NCBI GenBank assembly: GCA_003999685.1
Contig: CP021230.1
Location: 186,001-250,000 of the forward strand
Reading direction: 5' to 3'
DNA: 64,000 bases
Source of the DNA: Taiwanofungus camphoratus
Taxonomy: Eukaryota; Basidiomycota; Agaricomycetes; Polyporales; Taiwanofungaceae
This document shows, one piece after another, positions 58,866 to 64,000 of the stretch (within the stretch, counting starts at the first letter, position 1; the number at the start of each line of letters is the position of its first letter). The notes beneath the pieces are model-generated. The model made no database searches. It had not been told where the DNA came from and was given only the letters and a program-made list of their open reading frames with translations. The position numbers were made by a program, and so were the translations under genes.

Positions 58866-60838
58866 CATATAGGGCAGCGGCCAAGGCACTCAAGGCGAAC
58901 GCAACAACGACTCCTCAGAATCTCGACGGGCCTGACCCCAACTTGGATAGCAGTGGGATCCAGGACCTGAGAATGATTATCGCGAGGTGAACCTAGCAGA
59001 CGCGGTACAGCCCATCTTCCGATCACACGAAAGGCGGCCAGCGTGGACGAGGCCACAGCGCGCTCACAGCACACAGCACACGGCACCTTCTCCAGGGTAG
59101 ACGCCAGCCAATTCCGCCCAGCCGCACGACGGACAGGTTGCCCGCCTACCTGCCGCCCCAGACCTCTTAGAGACCAGAGAGGACGAAGGGAGGGCGCAGG
59201 CAACGCATCGCGTCCAGGCACCCGAGTCAGGTAACCAGCACGTTCTTGCGGCGCAGGCCAGCGCAGCCAACGCCGACGAGGATAGCGTTGTCGTGGGCGC
59301 GTGTCCCGATCGCGAACGAGCGAGCGGTGCGGGCGGTGCGGGAAACCCACGCGCTTTATGCGCACCAGAACGGGACAGCCGACGAGGGCAGTTACAGAGG
59401 AGCGCGACAGCAGCCACCAGGCCTGCTCGGATCGTCAGACTCGAGTTTGGCCATCGCGGACCGGGTGCACTGCGCCCGGTTTGGAGCGAGAGGGCTCCCA
59501 GACACACGCTGGAGACGTGGCGGGGCCCGCTCGCGCGCGTCGTCGAGGCGCTGTGCACGCAGGGCGTCCCGCGGCTCGCCAGCACGACGGGCTACTGCCC
59601 CAGTGCTCCGGCGCTCAGGCTCGCGCGGCAGTGCAGTCACACCCGCCATTCCTCAAGCCTCCCGCAGATCCGGGGGTGAGCCGTGTGCCTGGAGCCCGCC
59701 GCCCAAGGCCGGGAAGGTGTGTGCGTTGCGGAAATACAAAGCCGCTTCTGGCCAACGGGTGTGAGGCCGGCGCGCGGTTCCCGGGGCTGGCGGAGGCAGC
59801 TGCAGATACGATTCTCGGAGGGGGGGGGAGGGGGAGGGGGAGGCAGTTCGCGCCCAGCTACAAGCGGGTGCACGGGGACACGGCGCGTCCGCCCGCACCG
59901 CCCGCGCACCGGCACAAGGAACCGCCGACGGCCATGCAACCCGCTCGACGGTGTGATGCGCCGACCGACATGACGTGAAGGCCCAGACTCAGCGCAGACA
60001 AGGCGCGCGCGTCCGTCCTCGGACCACCGCCGCGCTCTTCCCGGAACACCCGCGGAGGGCGCCGGCCGGCTTCGGGGATGCCTCCCCCCCCTCCCCGGGC
60101 CTGGGCGAGGGGGACGAGGGAGAAGCGGGAGAAGCGGGACGCGACGGACACGCAGCCCGCACGACTTGCGTGCGCGCGCAAACGCGCAGGGTCTGGCGGC
60201 GAAGGCTGCGGACGCCCGCGAACAAGAGGACGCACGCGTGCGCGCGCCCACGCCATGCCATGCCGGCACTGCGGGTCTGTGCTTCCGCTTCCGCTTCCGC
60301 GACAGTCAACAACGCCGACGGAGGTGCGGGACGCGACGCCCGGTGGACGCTTCCCGCGGCTGTGAGGCGGACGGAGGGCTCCGCGGCGCAGTCTGCCCGC
60401 CTCGTGTCGGGCTGCACAATGGGCCGCGCGGCGCCTCGCCGTGCCGTCGGTTTGCTACGAGGAAGCGCAGGTATCAAGGCCCGTGCGCGGCCCTCCCCCC
60501 CTCGGGGCGTTTGCCTGCAGCGTTCAGGGCTCCAGGCAGACCGCCGTTCGGCAGTGCCGAGCACAGAGCGTACGCCAACTCGGCGCTCGGCGCTCGACGA
60601 TCGGCGTTCGGCGCGGCGCGACGACGGTAAAACCGGGACTTTCTCCTCCTGTGCGCCGAGCGATTGCCTTACGCCGCCAATGACCGCGCACCCCGCATAC
60701 GCACATACAGCCAGCAGGAGAACCCGGCACCCAGGACGTGAGACGCACCGGTCGGAGCCTTGGCAGCACAGCAGGGCACAGCACGTCACCGCGCGCCGCT
60801 CCCGCGCGCGGGTGCGTTCCGACGGACTCAGCACGCCT

Positions 60839-60873
<35 letters not shown>

Positions 60874-61699
60874 TACACAGCGCGGGCCGGGCCGCCGCCA
60901 AAGACCCCGACCCCGACCCCGCGCCAGCAACACGAGCCCAAACCAGCCGTCCAAACCCGCGCGGGCTTACCGGCGAGCGACAAACCCGCGCGGGCAGAGA
61001 CGTCTTTTAATTCTCGTTTCCAGCTGACGTCAGGAAGGAGGGCGGCAGCGCGACGGGCAGGACCACGGCGACAGCGACGGCGACAGCTGTGCGTGCGCGT
61101 CGCCCCGCCCCGCCCCGCCCCGCCCCGCCGCTCGATAGCCATCACTCTCCACTCTCCATCCCATACACCACCCCAACCCGCATGCCCAGAAAAAACAAAC
61201 CCCACAACTTCCCGCAGACACTCGGGGCGGCCGAAACTGTCCGCAGAGCCCTACACCCTGCGCGATGCACGACAGCCCGGGCGGCGCCGCACCCATCCCG
61301 CCAGCCTCCAATTCCGGATGTCCGGTCTCACGGCGGGACAGGGGGTACAGCGCACACGCAGCCCCGGCGCGCGCGGGACGGGACGGGCGCGCTGGTCCCG
61401 CGCGGTGTCCCTGGGCAGCAGGGGAGAAGAGTCTCGCCAGACATCCGGACATCTGGACATCTGGACATACACGGGGGAGGGAAAGGCCAAGGGTATTTGT
61501 CTCCCCCAGCCCGCGCACGGGTCGCGAGCGTGTGCGTTATTGCGGGGGTCCTGGGTAGTAAGACTAAGTGGTGCGCACCACTGCCGGATTCGGATCCGCA
61601 GGAGGCAGCAGGCGGCATCTCCCAGGGAGATCGAGCCCCGAGGAGGCGCGGGGCCACACCATCCACTGGCAGCAGCAGACGCGCGATCACGGGAATGGG

Positions 61700-62830
61700 C
61701 GACCGTCAGAGCCAGCAGCTGCACTTACGGCTGGCAGGGCCCGGCAGCCGGGGAGGGACACGTCGCGAGTGGGGGTGCGGTGCGCACGGGGAGTGCTGCG
61801 CGCAGAACGCGCTCGGCCGTGTGTGGGTAGCGGAAAACAGGGCCGCGGCGTGCGACGGCACGCCGCCCGCGCCTGAGAGCGGCCGCGGTATGCTGGTGCT
61901 GCCAGAAGCCAGAAGCCAGAAGACACATGGCGTGCGGAGGGGCCGCGTGCTGGGCTGCGGATCGGGCGTGGGGCGCTGTGGACCGCGGGCCGTGAATCGC
62001 GATCGGGGGGAAGGGGGGGTGATGGGCTCGAGGCAACGGGAGAGGGGCGGACGGTGGACGGACGGGCAGACGGGTAGACGGGCGCTGCGGGGGCGCTGCG
62101 GAGGAAGGGACGGCCTGCTCGGGATGGTACCAGGGTGTGGAACGTGGAGCCCGCGGGGTGGGCACCGGGGTCGTTGCGAGCACGCGACATCGCCGTTGGG
62201 GCCCACCGGGACGCAGTCTGCCAGCCTCGGGATCCGCGCGACGGTTCTTCCAGCGCGAGCACGACACGCTGCGATGCCCGTATTGTACCGGTGGACGCAG
62301 GAGATCGCCCGAATGACGTGGACGTGGGCGGCGGTGAGGATGAGGCGGAGTCGGTTGTGGGCGCCACGGGGCTCTGCCCGTTTGTACGCCGCAGACCCCT
62401 GCGCACCCCCGTGGCTTGTGTGATGTGGACAGCACTTGCCGCGAAGAGGCGCAACGAACTGAGATTTATCACGGCGGGGGGGGGGTCTCTCGCGCATTGA
62501 GTGCGACACTGTCGGCGCGACAACCGATGCCGCAGCGAGTGGGAGTCGAGACCGCGGTGGCGGCCCACCAACACAAGCCGCCCTTGCAAGCTTCGCGTGA
62601 GATGCGAAGGCAAGGGTTGCGGCCAGGCGTGCACGCAGATGGAAGTGGGATACGGTGCGAAGGCGCTGCTGGCGGACACGGCGCGGCTCTGTGGGGGAGA
62701 TGGTGCACTGGACGACAGCGCGAGGAGCCACCGTGGGCGTGGATGCCGGAGTGCGCGGCGGGGTGCAGGCAGGAAGGGGAGCGAAATGCATGTCAGCTCG
62801 GGAAGCAGTGGGGGAGAGCGGGCGTCGCCT
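61700..62830. repeat. left arm of a large imperfect inverted repeat
   Basis: Several blocks here match the reverse complement of 63040-64000 in order, for example AGACGGGCGCTGCGGGGGCG near 62080, GCCCGTATTG near 62278, GGCGGCGGTGAGGA near 62330 and GGACAGCACTTGC near 62430. The outer limit may reach about 61570. Confidence 0.75.
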
Positions 62831-62923
62831 GTCTGTATGCGCTCACGTGCCAGGCACGAGGCGATCGTGACGCTGACGGTGATCGCGCGTCTAGCAAACA
62901 GGAACAAATAGCGGCCCCGACAG

Positions 62924-62935
62924 CGGGTGACGTCA
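62924..62935. other. palindrome GGTGACGTCACC at the centre of the inverted repeat
   Basis: A perfect 12-bp palindrome containing a CRE-type TGACGTCA core. It lies close to the midpoint between the two arms. Confidence 0.6.
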
Positions 62936-63039
62936 CCGCACGAGTGCGATGTGTGCATGCGGCGCCTGGCGCCGTTCAGTGCCCGGTGCGCCCTGGCTCC
63001 CACACCGCCTCCTCTGTTCTCTGCACCACTGCATCCCAA

Positions 63040-64000
63040 GCTGAGATGCGTCTCACCCTCGCACCTCCTGCCCGCACCACCGCACCGCATCCTGCCTGCT
63101 TCCGTCTGCGCCCGCGCCATGACACGTTCGCGCCTCACGCAAACGCGCACGAGCGCCGCTTGCGTTGGCGCGCCGCTCTTGCGGCCTCGACCCTCGCTCG
63201 GTTGCCGCGCTGACAGTGTGGTGCGCACTGTGCGCTCGATGCGGGTGTCGCCCCCGCCGCGATGGATCGCACTTTGCCGCAAGTGCTGTTCACACGCGCA
63301 AGCCGCGGGGGCGCGCAGGGGCTCGTGCCAGTGCCCGCGCGGCGCATGGACGCACCGTGAGAGCCCGTGGCGCCCGCAACTAGCCTCGCCTCGTCCTCAC
63401 CGCCGCCTGCCCCCCACCGGCGCAATACGGGCACCCAGCGTGTCCTGCTCGCACACCACGTCCCGGACGCCCCAACCGCGGTTCGGACTTCGCAGACACC
63501 CCACCACCGCCGCAGCGTCCCATACCCCGGCACCACCCCGGGAACGCCGTCCGTCCTCTCACAACGCCCCCGCAGCGCCCGTCTGCCCGCCGTTCCGCCC
63601 CTTTCCCCAGGCTCGCACGTTAGGACGCTACTCGGAGCCCACCACCGCCTAGTTCACGGCCCACGCACCCGGCCCCCCGTGGCACAGCCCGCACCCTGAC
63701 CATCTCTCCTTCCCGCCTCCGCCAGGTGTGCCGACTCTCGACTCCACGCCAGCACGCCGCGGTCCTGTCTTCCGCTAGCGCACACGGCCGCGCGCGTTCA
63801 GCAGCACACACCGCACTCCCCATGCGCCCCGCGCCCTCCCTGCACAGCCTAACAGCCTAGCCGCCGGCTCCGGTGACCCACCCCCCCCCCACCGCGCGTC
63901 CGCTGCCGGGTGACCCCACCCCACGCGCCTCCCCGCTCCCATCGAAGACCCCGCCCGCCGCAGATCCCGCAATGGCACTCAGCGCTTACCCATCAAGGCG
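63040..64000. repeat. right arm of the large inverted repeat (cut by window end)
   Basis: Its reverse complement lines up with 61700-62830 with scattered mismatches and small gaps. The arm may continue beyond the window. Confidence 0.75.

Larger units (their letters stand above)
58870..64000. repeat. GC-rich repetitive block
   Basis: From about 58870 to the end of the window the DNA is strongly GC- and CpG-rich, so long frames are open in nearly every reading frame and none has a recognised domain. Simple repeats occur: G runs at 59819-59846, CCACGA units at 60838-60876, CCCCG units at 61101-61130 and CATCTGGA units at about 61447-61470. No telomere repeat array or rRNA is seen. I do not call any CDS here. 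Confidence 0.7.

Noticed and set aside
59975-63282. Several open frames of 300-530 codons in the GC-rich block
   Set aside because: They overlap on both strands in many frames, as expected where stop codons are rare, and have Arg/Pro/Ala-rich composition with no domain.
1-64000. CRISPR arrays, bacterial operons or ribosome binding sites
   Set aside because: The sequence is eukaryotic with spliced genes; no regularly spaced repeats were seen.

Overview
The window looks like nuclear DNA of a mushroom-forming basidiomycete (Agaricomycetes). Genes are split by many introns of about 50-60 nt. The content fits too: Hsp70-like HSPA12-type genes in several copies, a TPR-CHAT gene relic, a Ty3/gypsy chromovirus and a Tc1-like element. 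Coordinates of spliced genes are outer limits read by eye from homology and splice sites.

Left part (1-8,000): after a gene-poor start there is a NAD kinase (minus), a large XPG/asteroid-like nuclease-fold protein (minus) and a tRNA-Leu (minus). Centre-left (9,100-15,850): a divergent gene pair made of a membrane-anchored coiled-coil protein (minus) and an Hsp70-like ATPase (plus), here called copy A. It is followed by a decayed copy B of the same pair, damaged by deletions and two small MITE-like insertions.

Middle (16,100-32,340): a broken cytochrome P450 gene split by a Tc1-like transposon with 209-bp terminal inverted repeats; a young Ty3/gypsy chromovirus with nearly identical LTRs and a 5-bp target duplication; about 2 kb of LTR-like DNA of unclear origin; and an intact short-chain dehydrogenase. 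Centre-right (33,150-39,730): copy C of the coiled-coil/Hsp70 pair, then a lone coiled-coil gene (copy D).

Right part (42,270-57,060): ordinary housekeeping genes with loose spacing. They are a conserved fungal protein of unknown role, a single-pass membrane protein with a Ser/Pro-rich tail, an SLC25 mitochondrial carrier divergent from a REX4-type exonuclease, the ER cargo receptor Erv14/cornichon, an RRM-RGG mRNA-export-type protein (Yra1/ALYREF-like) and a cupin protein.

End (57,100-64,000): an AT-rich, almost CpG-free TPR-CHAT relic abuts a GC-rich block of about 5 kb with simple repeats and a large imperfect inverted repeat around a perfect palindrome. The most interesting system is the repeated divergent pairing of the coiled-coil family with Hsp70-like ATPases, which suggests that the two products work together.
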